A stretch of DNA of 64,000 nucleotides from Phycisphaeraceae bacterium (GTDB lineage: Bacteria; Planctomycetota; Phycisphaerae; Phycisphaerales; Phycisphaeraceae): assembly GCA_020851465.1 (NCBI GenBank), contig JADZCR010000005.1, positions 186,001 through 250,000 of the forward strand, given 5' to 3'. Below the pieces are notes generated by a model. It saw only the letters and a list, made by a program, of their open reading frames with translations, did no database searches and was not told the DNA's origin. Position 1 is the stretch's first letter, and each line of letters opens with the position of its first letter. The translations under genes were made by a program, and so were the position numbers. Below, one piece after another: positions 1 to 9,450 of this stretch.

Positions 1-1133
1 CCTTTTTTTCCAAATATGATGTGACTGGCATCAGCAAAACCACATTCCTGTGATTGATCGCTGGTAATTTGATGCCATTTGATTTTACTCTTAGATGGAT
101 CGGGCGGAACTGCAGACGCAAGGCTGCCTGGCAGTTTCAATACCTCCGATACTTTCCATTGAGAAATATAGGGCACATCAAAAATTACATCCGCGAGATA
201 AATCTGTGGATGTGACCACTGATCAAGTGACGGATCCTTTAGAGCGTTGTGCCCTGAGTAATAAGAGAGGGCAACGCGTCGTCGGTTATGTGGATGCTTT
301 GCAACCCCCATATACGACAGATCAAACCCGGGGCCTGAGGGCAGAACAATTTTCATTTCGGGTTTGTCGCCTTCGAGTTTAAATATCGCGACATGGGCTG
401 CAGAAGGCGTGATGAACCATCGTCCCGAAAACCAGATATCGTTACCTGTCAGCCACAGTGCGGGACCGGCGAGAGGTACATCAATTTCCAGTTTGTCCCA
501 TGTCTTGTACGGCGGCAATGAACGCATGATCATCGGCTTATGGCTGCGATGTTCCCGCCTAACAATCATGGTGACTGCGCCATCGGCTGCAAAATCCATG
601 TTGCATTCGTTCGGCTGATCGGTACCGGCATGGAGAACCCGCTGCTTCTTCCATTTCAAACCATCTTTACTCGTAAACCACGCGATTTCGCTTGATTTTC
701 CGGGGATGATCTCGCGGTAACCTGAACAGTAGTGCGTACCCTTGAAATATTCAGGACGCCACATGATGTAGTTGCCGGTTCCGCTGTATCGCATCCACGG
801 TGACCACTCAAGTCCATTATCGGTGTACGCGCAACCAGCGTGATATACGCCAGGTTGGGTGGTGTTGGCTTCAAAGCCGCAGACGAATAACCGTTTGTCC
901 TCTTTCTGATATAGATGCGCATCACGAGTATCGAAGCGTCCACGGATGACTGCAGCGTTGTCGAAACTTACTCCTTCATTTCGGCTGCGCAGAACCACGA
1001 TCTTTCCTTCATTACAGACATGTGCATCACCTTGGCGGTAGGACACGTATAGCGAACCCTTGAAAAAGCGGGCGCCGGTGAAAGCGTTGTGATTTGAGTC
1101 ATCGGTGACTTGTCGGAGAGAGCGGATTTTCAT
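1..1133 (-). CDS. Sialidase-like (BNR/Asp-box) beta-propeller protein, cut by the left edge
   Basis: An open frame runs without a stop from an ATG at 1131-1133 leftwards out of the window, giving 377 codons of the N-terminal part. The translation has recurring Asp-box-like turns (RSRNEGVSFD near residue 50, YTDNGLEW and TSKDGLKW further on) and many aromatic beta-strand segments. This is the pattern of the six-bladed propeller of sialidases and related exo-glycosidases. No signal peptide is visible: the protein begins MKIRSLRQVTDDSNHNAF. It lies 53 bases downstream of an esterase on the same strand and could be co-transcribed with it. The substrate cannot be read from the sequence. A non-catalytic propeller is an alternative, because the catalytic Arg triad cannot be assigned. 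Confidence 0.75.
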   Translation of the reverse strand, partial: MKIRSLRQVTDDSNHNAFTGARFFKGSLYVSYRQGDAHVCNEGKIVVLRSRNEGVSFDNAAVIRGRFDTRDAHLYQKEDKRLFVCGFEANTTQPGVYHAGCAYTDNGLEWSPWMRYSGTGNYIMWRPEYFKGTHYCSGYREIIPGKSSEIAWFTSKDGLKWKKQRVLHAGTDQPNECNMDFAADGAVTMIVRREHRSHKPMIMRSLPPYKTWDKLEIDVPLAGPALWLTGNDIWFSGRWFITPSAAHVAIFKLEGDKPEMKIVLPSGPGFDLSYMGVAKHPHNRRRVALSYYSGHNALKDPSLDQWSHPQIYLADVIFDVPYISQWKVSEVLKLPGSLASAVPPDPSKSKIKWHQITSDQSQECGFADASHIIFGKK

Positions 1134-1186
1134 AACGATCTTTCCCAATTAGTGATATGGATATTGGATATTTGTGAAGTGAAAAA

Positions 1187-3613
1187 TTAACTCAGCTTAA
1201 ACCACTTCTTGAAGTACGCAATGACGTTTGCGGTGGTGATACCAGCGCAATGCCCACCATCAAACCACGTATCTTCGTAGTGATCGTCAGCCCCCAGCAG
1301 GCGATAACCGTGACGAATTTCATCGCGAGCAGTTTGTGACTGAGTCCACCACGCAGGGCGATTTTCAGGTGCTATCCCTGAGTCATTCCGGCCATCCATT
1401 ATCCACATGGGGCGGGGTGCGACCAAAGCTCCCGTATGAGCACTTGAGCAGGGGATCGTCGCATCCGGCCGGAGTGTTGTTGTTGCAGAGGCGAACATAT
1501 GCTTGAAGTAACCTTCGGGTGGATCACTGGGAAGATAGATATTTGTGCTGCTGACGATTGCTGCTGACACGCGCTCGTCCACCGCTGCAAAATACAACGA
1601 GCTCCATCCGCCTCCTGAGCAACCCAGTGAGCCAATACGTGACATATCCACATCGTGCCGTCTTGCCAGAGCATCAAGCGTTCGAGGCAAGTCGATCATC
1701 CGGAGTGCGGTGTAAGACAATCCCAGGGCTTCAAGACGCAGACGGTAAATACCGGGGTTTGTTTCGCCCTGTTCACCGCAACCACGACAGTCGGGCACCC
1801 AAACCAGACAACGTAGAGCCTCAGCCAGAAGATAAGGTTGAAACTCTAACTCATTACTTAATTGTGTACGTGGGATGGATGGATCCTCATCTCCCGTAAA
1901 CATCTGTTTTCCGGGTCCGCTTCCGTGAAGCCAGAAAAGGAGAGGCATCTTTGCGGGAGCAGGCCCTTTGGGACGCACGAGATATCCTGGCATCCACAAT
2001 CCCGGTTCGGTTTGTACGAGCCATTTTTCACGGAAACAAGTCGGTCCTTCCTGTCGCTCAACTAATCGCATTTGGGGTTCGCACTTGCCCGTCGTGTTGT
2101 CTTCCATCCATTTCCAATGCCTGGCACGAAGAGTGCGTTGCCAGGAAAGAAATTGTTCTACATTCAGGGTATTAATACGGGTTGTGCGTTGTTGCCAGCG
2201 TTCCTCAAGGTAGGTGTGAAGCATCTTGACCGCGTGGGGATGGGCAGGTTCGACGCTCGCGTCATCGGCAATGCGCAGCGGAAGGGCATTTCCTCGATCA
2301 TCTGAAAGCAAGACTTCAATTTTGTGCTCATGTGCCAGATCGATAGGGCCGTGGAGTTCTAGGTGTGTGAGCTGACCCCGTATGAGACGGATAGCGTTTC
2401 TCTCACCCGTCGTGGAGTGCGAAACAACAGGGTGGTTATTTTGGGGTACGGTCTGCTGTTTGGAATGATGGCGATCAGATCCATGACGTGAGGAGTCATA
2501 CAAGGACCATTCTTCACTACCTCGCAACTCGGTTCGTAGCTGTAACCCTTCAGCAAGTGGGTATAGAACAACATGAGAGACAGCGTTCTCACCGTGTTTA
2601 TGAAATCCCGCAAACTGGTTCCCGGCGGCATAGCGTTTTGTCGAAGAAAACGGTGGCTTATCCAAATAAGACAGCACCATAAACCCACGATGTGTTTCTT
2701 CCGGTAAAGCCCAATCATCAAGCAAAGGCAGCAAATCCTGTTCGTTCCAGGCCACGTCACCTGCCGGCGTAATTTCTGCTGTGAGCTCCGGCTTATTCCT
2801 CCAGGCTTTCCAGTCGTTGGTTAATACCAGCGATGTGGTTGCTCGCCATCGCTCGGCTGGACGCAAGGTCACCGTGCGAAAGCGAAGCTCAGCAGTTGAT
2901 TGAAGAAAATCTCCGGGAATGGGCAGATAGCCGCACATACCAGCCATTGAATCACTAGGGCCGCCGGTCACAAAAAACGACTTTCCCTCCGCGTCGCCAT
3001 GCACCATCCGCATGGTTTTGCCGGGTTGAATAACGTGGCTGCCCCAATAAATATCCGTATCGCGATACCTCACTCGCTTGCCGTCGAATGTCACGAACAT
3101 CTGACTAGGAAAAACTGAAAAACTGTTATGAAGCCACGGAGTAAAAAACTTAGTCTCGTTCTGAAGATTGGTGATGGTAAGTTCACAGGTCAGGTGACGT
3201 GTGGATGCTTGGAAGGTCACGATTTTGTCAAGCAACAGACCATCAAGATGCAGGAGGTTGGCTTTGTCAGGCCAACCAGCGAGCCGAAGGAAGGCATTGG
3301 GAGCATTCCAGAAGTGGCGAAGGTGGATGCGGAACCCGTGAGGATCGCTGGCTCGTGCGAGCACGAGATGCGGCGAAACGTAACTGGTCCCCGGATATTG
3401 CTCCTCTGCGAAGAGCACACGAAGGATGCCGCCTTCGAGGCCAATTGGATGCATGACCCGCTCAACGTCATCGGCTACCCAGGAAATAATTCGGCCACCA
3501 GCAGATGGTGAAAGCACGATCCGGTCGGTTGCAGATTGCCAAATGAGGTCGCTGCGGTCGAGCATGATGTTCGCAACTTGTAAGATCGGGATGTTGCAGA
3601 TGAGCTTGAACAA
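1187..3613 (-). CDS. Large alpha/beta-hydrolase (acetyl xylan esterase-like) with an N-terminal beta domain
   Basis: The C-terminal third is an alpha/beta hydrolase. It has an oxyanion-side LLFWLHGSGPG motif, a nucleophile elbow GCSGGG (IGSLGCSGGGWSS), an acid after PRPMWIMDGRNDSG and a histidine in WFDGGHCAG. The first 450 residues or so are beta-rich and have no recognised catalytic motif, so the protein (up to 808 aa) is far longer than a bare esterase. The longest frame starts with TTG at 3611-3613; an ATG at 3563-3565 (MLDRSDLIWQ) is an equally good start, and neither has a clear Shine-Dalgarno. No signal peptide is evident. The neighbouring sialidase-like gene suggests a role in deacylating sugars or glycans, which is inference. 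Confidence 0.8.
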   Translation of the reverse strand: MFKLICNIPILQVANIMLDRSDLIWQSATDRIVLSPSAGGRIISWVADDVERVMHPIGLEGGILRVLFAEEQYPGTSYVSPHLVLARASDPHGFRIHLRHFWNAPNAFLRLAGWPDKANLLHLDGLLLDKIVTFQASTRHLTCELTITNLQNETKFFTPWLHNSFSVFPSQMFVTFDGKRVRYRDTDIYWGSHVIQPGKTMRMVHGDAEGKSFFVTGGPSDSMAGMCGYLPIPGDFLQSTAELRFRTVTLRPAERWRATTSLVLTNDWKAWRNKPELTAEITPAGDVAWNEQDLLPLLDDWALPEETHRGFMVLSYLDKPPFSSTKRYAAGNQFAGFHKHGENAVSHVVLYPLAEGLQLRTELRGSEEWSLYDSSRHGSDRHHSKQQTVPQNNHPVVSHSTTGERNAIRLIRGQLTHLELHGPIDLAHEHKIEVLLSDDRGNALPLRIADDASVEPAHPHAVKMLHTYLEERWQQRTTRINTLNVEQFLSWQRTLRARHWKWMEDNTTGKCEPQMRLVERQEGPTCFREKWLVQTEPGLWMPGYLVRPKGPAPAKMPLLFWLHGSGPGKQMFTGDEDPSIPRTQLSNELEFQPYLLAEALRCLVWVPDCRGCGEQGETNPGIYRLRLEALGLSYTALRMIDLPRTLDALARRHDVDMSRIGSLGCSGGGWSSLYFAAVDERVSAAIVSSTNIYLPSDPPEGYFKHMFASATTTLRPDATIPCSSAHTGALVAPRPMWIMDGRNDSGIAPENRPAWWTQSQTARDEIRHGYRLLGADDHYEDTWFDGGHCAGITTANVIAYFKKWFKLS

Positions 3614-3806
3614 TCAGTTGCAACACGAGCCATCGAGCATTCTCGCAGTCAACTCACTCGTAAAGGGTGAAAACTTCAATCTGTAGAAACGGAACAGGTG
3701 ATCAACGTACAGACACTCTGCACCGTTCGAATCTTGGTTGCCTGGGGTGGCCGGCGAAATATTCTCATGCCGTTTACTTATTGCTAACGAACCGGCAGCG
3801 ATATTA

Positions 3807-5333
3807 CTACTTTGCAATTGTAATCTGAGGTCGCTTCGGGTCCGGCCAATCAATGTGAAAGAAAGTTCCACGCGGTTGATCCACGCGCTCATACGTGTGG
3901 GCGCCGAAGTAGTCACGCTGCGCCTGGAGCAGGTTTGCCGGAAGTACCGCGCTGCGATATCCGTCGAAGTAGGACAGGGCCGACATGAACGCTGGGCATG
4001 CAACACCAGCCTCAGCTGCCAGGGCCACAACCTTACGCCAGTTTGCCTGCGCTTTCTCGACTTTCTTCTTGAAGTACGGATCAAGCAGAAGATTGATCAG
4101 CTCGGGATCGCGGTCGTAGGCTTCCTTGATCTTCTGAAGAAACCTTGCGCGGATGATGCAACCGCCTCGCCAGATCATCGCGATCTCGCCAAAATTGAGC
4201 TTCCACTTATATTCCTTTTGAGCCTCTGCCATTAGCTGGAAGCCTTGCGCATATGAGCAGATCTTTGAGCAATAAAGCGCATCACGAACCGCCTCGATCA
4301 AGGCACTCTTTTTACCTTTGTGCTTGGACTTGCCTGCCGGTCCCTTGAGTTTTCGGCTTGCGGCGACTCGCTGATCTTTTACAGCGCTGAGACATCGTGC
4401 GAAGACTGCTTCGGCGATGGTTGCTGCGGGTACTCCCATATCGAGAGCGTTTGTACTGGTCCATTTACCAGTGCCTTTTTGGCCGGCGGTGTCGAGGACT
4501 GCATCGACCAGAAACCTCTTCGGTTTCATTGGATCGCGTTGCTGGAGAATATCAGCCGTGATCTCGATAAGGAACGAGGCAAGATCGCCTTCGTTCCACT
4601 CGGTAAAGATTTTCGAGAGTTCATCGGGTTTCAATCCGAGCAGGTTTTTCAGCAGGAAGTAGGCTTCGCAGATCATCTGCATGTCGCCGTACTCAATGCC
4701 GTTATGAATCATTTTTACATAGTGGCCAGCGCCATCAGGGCCAATATGAGCGGTACATGGTACGCCGCCCTTGACCGGACGACCTGGCGCGGCACCCTCG
4801 ATCGGGTTACCGGTTTTCTTATCCACCTTGGCTGCAATCGCCTCCCAGACTGGCTTGAGGGACTTCCACGCATCAGGCGATCCTCCCGGCATCAGCGATG
4901 GGCCGAATCGTGCTCCCTCCTCACCACCTGAAACACCGGAACCGACAAAATTAAATCCACGTGCTGCCAGTTCTCTTTCGCGGCGAATTGTGTCGGTCCA
5001 AAGTGAATTACCGCCATCGATGATGATGTCGCCTTTATCGAGGTGTGGCAGAAGACCGTCGATCACCATATCAACCGGTTTGCCAGCTTTGACCAGGATC
5101 ACTATTTTTCGTGGCGTCTTAATCGCCTTAACCAGTTCTTCCTCGCTACGACAGGGAACCAGTCCACCCGGAGTATCAGGGTTCTCTACGACAAATTTCT
5201 CCATCGTCTCAACCGTACGATTAAATACGGCAACCTTGAAGCCGTGATCAGCCATATTCAGGACGAGGTTCTGACCCATTACCGCAAGACCGATGAGGCC
5301 GATATCTGCGGTGGCGTTGGAAAAGTCTGCCAT
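3807..5333 (-). CDS. gnd: 6-phosphogluconate dehydrogenase, decarboxylating
   Basis: This enzyme converts 6-phosphogluconate to ribulose 5-phosphate with release of CO2 and reduction of NADP+ in the oxidative pentose phosphate pathway. The N-terminus has the family's dinucleotide-binding fold ([21 protein letters not shown]), followed by the substrate-binding segment with [21 protein letters not shown] and the catalytic lysine region [16 protein letters not shown]. The all-helical C-terminal domain contains [13 protein letters not shown]. The length of 508 aa is slightly above the usual 470-480. The extra residues include a basic stretch ([15 protein letters not shown] near residue 320). The ATG at 5331-5333 is the only sensible start. 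It is transcribed away from the upstream polysaccharide lyase. Confidence 0.97.
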   Translation of the reverse strand: MADFSNATADIGLIGLAVMGQNLVLNMADHGFKVAVFNRTVETMEKFVVENPDTPGGLVPCRSEEELVKAIKTPRKIVILVKAGKPVDMVIDGLLPHLDKGDIIIDGGNSLWTDTIRRERELAARGFNFVGSGVSGGEEGARFGPSLMPGGSPDAWKSLKPVWEAIAAKVDKKTGNPIEGAAPGRPVKGGVPCTAHIGPDGAGHYVKMIHNGIEYGDMQMICEAYFLLKNLLGLKPDELSKIFTEWNEGDLASFLIEITADILQQRDPMKPKRFLVDAVLDTAGQKGTGKWTSTNALDMGVPAATIAEAVFARCLSAVKDQRVAASRKLKGPAGKSKHKGKKSALIEAVRDALYCSKICSYAQGFQLMAEAQKEYKWKLNFGEIAMIWRGGCIIRARFLQKIKEAYDRDPELINLLLDPYFKKKVEKAQANWRKVVALAAEAGVACPAFMSALSYFDGYRSAVLPANLLQAQRDYFGAHTYERVDQPRGTFFHIDWPDPKRPQITIAK

Positions 5334-5854
5334 GGCAAAGCTCCATCAAGTAATTTGAATCAATCCAGCAAGAAACAAAATGATAATCGTTCTGACGGTC
5401 AACATCAGGACAGCTGCTCCACAGCCTTTTCGGGTCGTCGCGGATTTCCTGGATGGCTTTTCAATACTGATGAAACCAACACACGTTTGAGGCGTAAATC
5501 ATGGTGTTTGCCGAACACCGCCCTAGGTATGGAAGGCTAACCCTAAGGGTGAAGCATTGGACGCTCACGTCACTGCGGGACAAGCGGATCAAAATCGGCA
5601 CGAAAGTCACTCATCATTCCCGGCTGGTGGTGTTCCAACTGGCGAAGGTCGCCGTGCCCAGTCAATTGTTCCGAGCGATTCTTTACCGCATTGACCGACT
5701 TCGTCTTCTCTTCTCATCACCGAAATGACTGCTACACCCGGTTACATCACTGTGCATGAGCATTCGGGCGCGATCGGTCTGTCATCTCGGGACCAAACGC
5801 TGTCACCCCGCGACCGTTGCGAGCTGGGCTATTATCTACGAACATCACAACACC
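5334..5854. other. Divergent intergenic region between gnd and the PL8 lyase
   Basis: About 520 bases lie between the start of gnd (minus) and the preferred start of the lyase (plus), so promoters for both genes must be here. I see no convincing protein, tRNA or obvious operator. The short open frames on the plus strand have no recognisable protein character. Confidence 0.5.
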
Positions 5855-8059
5855 ATGAGCATTGCGAATGAGTTCGACACGATCAAACAGCGTTTACGCC
5901 ATCTGGCACTCTACGAGAAGGCTGAATACATCACCGAGTGCGGCTGGTACAAAGGTGTAGGCATTCAGGAGAAGGACCTGCGGTACCTGTCCAGCCCGCC
6001 GGATATAGCGCGCGTGCGCCGGTTGATCGCGACGCAGCGCAACGAGGGGGCTTTTCTCGGCATTACATACGACAGCCAGCGCGATGCTGATGCTCAGTTC
6101 TGGACGGTTTCGCCCCAGACACACCTGTGCTGGCTGTTGATGATGGCGGAGGCCTGGCGGCGCGACGATTCGCCGCTCAAGGACGATCCGGGGCTGCGCA
6201 CGAGCATTCTCCGCGGCCTCGATTACTGGTTTCATCGCGATTTCCAGCACAAGAGCTGGTGGTTCCTGATGATCGGCGTACCGCGGTGGATGGCCAAGAT
6301 CCTGCTGCTGATGGAGAGCGAGCTTTCGGCCAAGCAAATGCAGGGAGGCTTCAGAGTTTTGGCCCGCGCCGACGCGAGAACACCCTGGGGTATGGACCTG
6401 GCTGGTACGGCGCAGAATCAGCTTTGGACGGCCGACGTGATGCTGGTGCTGGGTTGCCTCGAGCAGAGTCGCGATCGCGTCCGCCGGGCGGTGGACAAAA
6501 TGCTCCACGAGATCGTCGTCCGACCGTCGTGGGGAGAAGGCATCCAAGCCGACTGGAGTTTTCAGCAACACGACAACACGCTCTATTCAGGCGGCTATGG
6601 CTACTACTTTGCGGTGGATGCGCCGAGGCTGGCATGGGTGCTTGAAGGTACGGCCTACGCATTTCCATCTGAAACGGTCCGCGTGATCCGCGATTACCTG
6701 CTTGAGCATCAACAGTGGATCGTGCGCGGGGCCACCTACGACTATCTCACGCTCGGGCGGCTCGTCGTTCGCCCCGGTCAGGACGCAGGCGTGCTCCACA
6801 CGGGCTGCCGGGCCATGCTAAAGCTCGGATCTCTCGATGCCAGGGATCAGGCCTTGCTTGAAGGGTTCCTCGCGCGCCTAACTGCCGGACCCGACGACCG
6901 CCCGGCTCAACTGTCAGGGAATCGCTGCTTCTGGCGGTCGGACTATATGACGCATGTCCGCCCAGGATTCTTCGCCTCCGTCAAGATGTTCTCGAATCGC
7001 TTGTGCAATACGGACTCTCCCAGCAATAGCGAAGGGGCGCAAAACCACCACATGTCTGACGGCGCCATGTGTCTCATGCGCGGTGGGTACGAGTACGACC
7101 GCATATTCGGCGTGTGGGACTGGCGCAAGGTGCCAGGCACGACAGTATTGCAGCGGCGACAGCGGCTTCGCATCGACACAGTGCTCCGCAAACGCGGCAC
7201 GCGTGCCTTCGCCGGTGGCGTTTCCGACGGGCGCGATGGGCTGGCAGCGTTCGACTTCCTGCGTGATGGCGACGACCTGACCTGCCGCAAGGCGTGGTTC
7301 TTCCTCGAGGACCAGGTTATCTGCCTCGGCGCGGGAATCACCTGCCCTAGGAAGTGGCCGGTACATACCTCCGTCAACCAGTGCCTGCTCCGCGGTCCCG
7401 TGCTGGCGGGCAATCACGCGAGACGGCGCACAGTTGAGTCTGGTGATCACGTGCTGGACGCCCCGACGTGGGTGCATCATGACGGCATCGGCTATGCGTT
7501 TCTCGAGCCTGCTATGGTCCAGTTGCACAACGCGCCGCAGGCCGGCAACTGGCGGCGCATCAACGGGCAGCTTTCGCCCAAGCGCGTCGAAATGGACGTA
7601 TTCAGCCTCGGCATCGATCACGGGACGAGACCGTGCGACGAGCACTATGCGTATGTAATCCTCCCTGACCTATCTCCTGAGAGGACGGTCGCATTCGTCG
7701 CCGCACCGCCGGTTCGCGTAGTCAGTAACTCGACGACCGTGCAGGCTGTGCAACACGGATCGCTGGGGCTGGCGCAAGCCGCGTTCTACCAAGCGGGTGC
7801 AGTTGAAATGCTGCCGGAACTGATCATCGGCGTCGATCGGCCATGTGCTGTGCAATTACGAGGAACGGGCTCCGGAGTGCAATTGGCCGTCGCCAGTCCT
7901 GAGCACGCCGTCGGCGATATAAGGATCCGCCTATCGCGCCGGTTCGTAGGCCCGGACTGCCGCTGGATTGAGACGGAGAATGTTACTGAGATCCGCGTCG
8001 CATGGCCTGACGGGTCTGCCGCGGGGAAAAGCGTGGTGCTCACGTTGAACAACGGCTGA
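5855..8059 (+). CDS. Polysaccharide lyase family 8 (hyaluronate/chondroitin/xanthan lyase-like)
   Basis: Family 8 lyases cleave uronic-acid-containing polysaccharides by beta-elimination. The helical toroid domain here carries the catalytic Asn, His and Tyr at about residues 188, 239 and 248 (QNQLW, SFQQHDNT, SGGYGYY). The spacings of 51 and 9 nearly match the 50 and 9 known in characterised PL8 enzymes. The central beta domain has the family's RPGF...SNR...NSEG...W..VPGTT block. I chose ATG 5855 (MSIANEFD) because the 33 residues before it from ATG 5756 look unrelated to the fold. Neither start gives a signal peptide, which is odd for a family that usually acts outside the cytoplasm. The gene looks distinctly G+C-richer than its neighbours. 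The substrate is not assignable. Confidence 0.88.
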   Translation: MSIANEFDTIKQRLRHLALYEKAEYITECGWYKGVGIQEKDLRYLSSPPDIARVRRLIATQRNEGAFLGITYDSQRDADAQFWTVSPQTHLCWLLMMAEAWRRDDSPLKDDPGLRTSILRGLDYWFHRDFQHKSWWFLMIGVPRWMAKILLLMESELSAKQMQGGFRVLARADARTPWGMDLAGTAQNQLWTADVMLVLGCLEQSRDRVRRAVDKMLHEIVVRPSWGEGIQADWSFQQHDNTLYSGGYGYYFAVDAPRLAWVLEGTAYAFPSETVRVIRDYLLEHQQWIVRGATYDYLTLGRLVVRPGQDAGVLHTGCRAMLKLGSLDARDQALLEGFLARLTAGPDDRPAQLSGNRCFWRSDYMTHVRPGFFASVKMFSNRLCNTDSPSNSEGAQNHHMSDGAMCLMRGGYEYDRIFGVWDWRKVPGTTVLQRRQRLRIDTVLRKRGTRAFAGGVSDGRDGLAAFDFLRDGDDLTCRKAWFFLEDQVICLGAGITCPRKWPVHTSVNQCLLRGPVLAGNHARRRTVESGDHVLDAPTWVHHDGIGYAFLEPAMVQLHNAPQAGNWRRINGQLSPKRVEMDVFSLGIDHGTRPCDEHYAYVILPDLSPERTVAFVAAPPVRVVSNSTTVQAVQHGSLGLAQAAFYQAGAVEMLPELIIGVDRPCAVQLRGTGSGVQLAVASPEHAVGDIRIRLSRRFVGPDCRWIETENVTEIRVAWPDGSAAGKSVVLTLNNG

Positions 8060-8071
8060 AGCAGACAAGTA

Positions 8072-8347
8072 TCACGGGCGGCTCCTGTAGTGAGTTGAAT
8101 CTGAGTTGACCGCGGTTGGCGGACTCATGCGTTGGGAAAAGGACGTAACAGACGGGTCTGCCGCGGCTGGCGCTGTATCAGGAAACTGGTTATGAAGTTC
8201 AACCTCGTATCTTTCGATCGCGTCCTCGGAGTCTTTCAGGTCCAAGCCCGTGGGTGAACGGTAGAGGTTGATTGCAGAGATCATTCTGCCCGCAAATATT
8301 TCGGCTGCGATAACCCTCCACTGCGCATCAGTCAATTCGTTGGGCAT
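8072..8347 (-). CDS. Small protein with a ribosomal L7/L12 C-terminal-like domain
   Basis: The protein is 91 aa. Residues 20-46 (FAGRMISAINLYRSPTGLDL, then KDSEDAIE) match the L7/L12 C-terminal pattern, in which a lysine/isoleucine helix is followed by TG-L-L-K-A-K-D-V. The rest, after residue 55, is low-complexity and Pro/Ser/Thr-rich. It is not the ribosomal stalk protein: it lacks the N-terminal dimerisation helices and the flexible Ala/Gly hinge. Small stand-alone proteins with this domain occur in many bacteria with unknown function. The stop lies 12 bases from the end of the convergent lyase gene, and the start lies downstream of a hydroxyacid dehydrogenase on the same strand with a 38-base gap. 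Confidence 0.6.
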   Translation of the reverse strand: MPNELTDAQWRVIAAEIFAGRMISAINLYRSPTGLDLKDSEDAIERYEVELHNQFPDTAPAAADPSVTSFSQRMSPPTAVNSDSTHYRSRP

Positions 8348-8385
8348 ATTCAGTGTTCTCTAGCACCTTCAGCGATCAGAATTTT

Positions 8386-9351
8386 TTATAGCGAGTTCGC
8401 TTGTGCCAGCGGTTTTTCACCCTTGAGTACGCGTAAGAGGTTTTCCGTGCTCATCAATGCTTGCCGTTCCACGCTTTCAAAGGTTCGACTGGCGATGTGC
8501 GGAGTCACGATAATGTTGTCTATATCTTGGAACGGATGCGGTACTTTGATCGGTTCATGCTCCAGCACATCTGTGCCGTAGCCGTATAGTTTGCCAGCCT
8601 TGCACGCTGCAGCGATATCAGCCTCATTCACCAGTCCGCCGCGGGCACAGTTCACGATGATCGAACCTTTCTTCATTGTGTCGATTCGGGCAGCATTGAT
8701 GTACTCACGGTTTTCAGGCGTGAGATTCATATGGAGACTGATGATGTCGGCTTGTTTGACGACATCATCAGCACTTTGCGCTCGGAAGATGCCGTGTTGA
8801 AAGGCGAAAGGCTCATCCCAATAAACGTCATAAGCGATGACCTGCATATCAAAAGCACGAGCTCGCTTGGCCACCTCCTTACCGATCCTTCCCAACCCGA
8901 TGATGCCGAGCGTCTTGCCTGCTAATTCGATTCCGGTCGTCCGTTTCCATTCGCCCTTTTTGACGACATTGGTGTGGGAACGAAGATGCTTGGCCAACAT
9001 AATGATGAGACCAAACGTATGCTCTGCCACGGTCGTATGGTTGACGCCGGGCGTGAAGAGAACGGGAACCTTGAGTTCCGTTGCAGCTTTTACATCAACA
9101 CTGTCCAGACCGATGCCATATTTCGAGATAGCTTTGAGTCGTGGCAGTGCTGCCTGTAGGACAGCCCGCGTGATTTCATCATCGCCATGAAGAAAACCAT
9201 CAAAGCCGCCATCAGCCGAGACGAGTCGAAGCATCTCTTTTTCGGGTAGCGGTCCTCGAGCACGTACGATCTCGTGGCCAGATTTAGCCAGCAAATCATG
9301 ATGCCGGCCGGGAGTGTCCTGATAACTGGTTGTGGTAAGGAGAATGCGCAT
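8386..9351 (-). CDS. D-2-hydroxyacid dehydrogenase (phosphoglycerate dehydrogenase-like)
   Basis: This is an NAD-dependent dehydrogenase of the D-isomer-specific family. The Rossmann motif GIIGLGRIGKEVAKRA lies mid-protein. The family signature region after VNCARGGLVNEADI has the catalytic Arg, a Glu follows in DVLEHEPIKVPHPFQ, and the catalytic His is in VTPHIAS. At about 321 aa it is the short type, without the ACT regulatory domain of classical SerA, so the substrate could be 3-phosphoglycerate or another 2-hydroxyacid. I prefer ATG 9349-9351 (MRILLTTTSY), because the 12 residues available upstream do not fit the fold. It ends a minus-strand run that begins with lysS. Confidence 0.88.
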   Translation of the reverse strand: MRILLTTTSYQDTPGRHHDLLAKSGHEIVRARGPLPEKEMLRLVSADGGFDGFLHGDDEITRAVLQAALPRLKAISKYGIGLDSVDVKAATELKVPVLFTPGVNHTTVAEHTFGLIIMLAKHLRSHTNVVKKGEWKRTTGIELAGKTLGIIGLGRIGKEVAKRARAFDMQVIAYDVYWDEPFAFQHGIFRAQSADDVVKQADIISLHMNLTPENREYINAARIDTMKKGSIIVNCARGGLVNEADIAAACKAGKLYGYGTDVLEHEPIKVPHPFQDIDNIIVTPHIASRTFESVERQALMSTENLLRVLKGEKPLAQANSL

Positions 9352-9450
9352 GGCACAACAGATTAGTGAGCCTGCGACCGCTTGCAAAGCGAGGCTTTAC
9401 CCCTGCCGTAACTTTGGAAACTATCGATAAATCACCCGCAAACTCAACGA

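Noticed and set aside
3714-3760. A tRNA-like GTTCGAATC segment
   Set aside because: No T-stem, anticodon stem or acceptor stem can be formed around it on either strand.
5756-5854. Upstream start of the lyase
   Set aside because: The added 33 residues contain no signal peptide and no family similarity, so ATG 5855 is preferred, though neither has a clear ribosome site.
6914-7645. Long open frames antisense to the PL8 lyase
   Set aside because: The same G+C effect; the plus strand has the full PL8 motif set in order.
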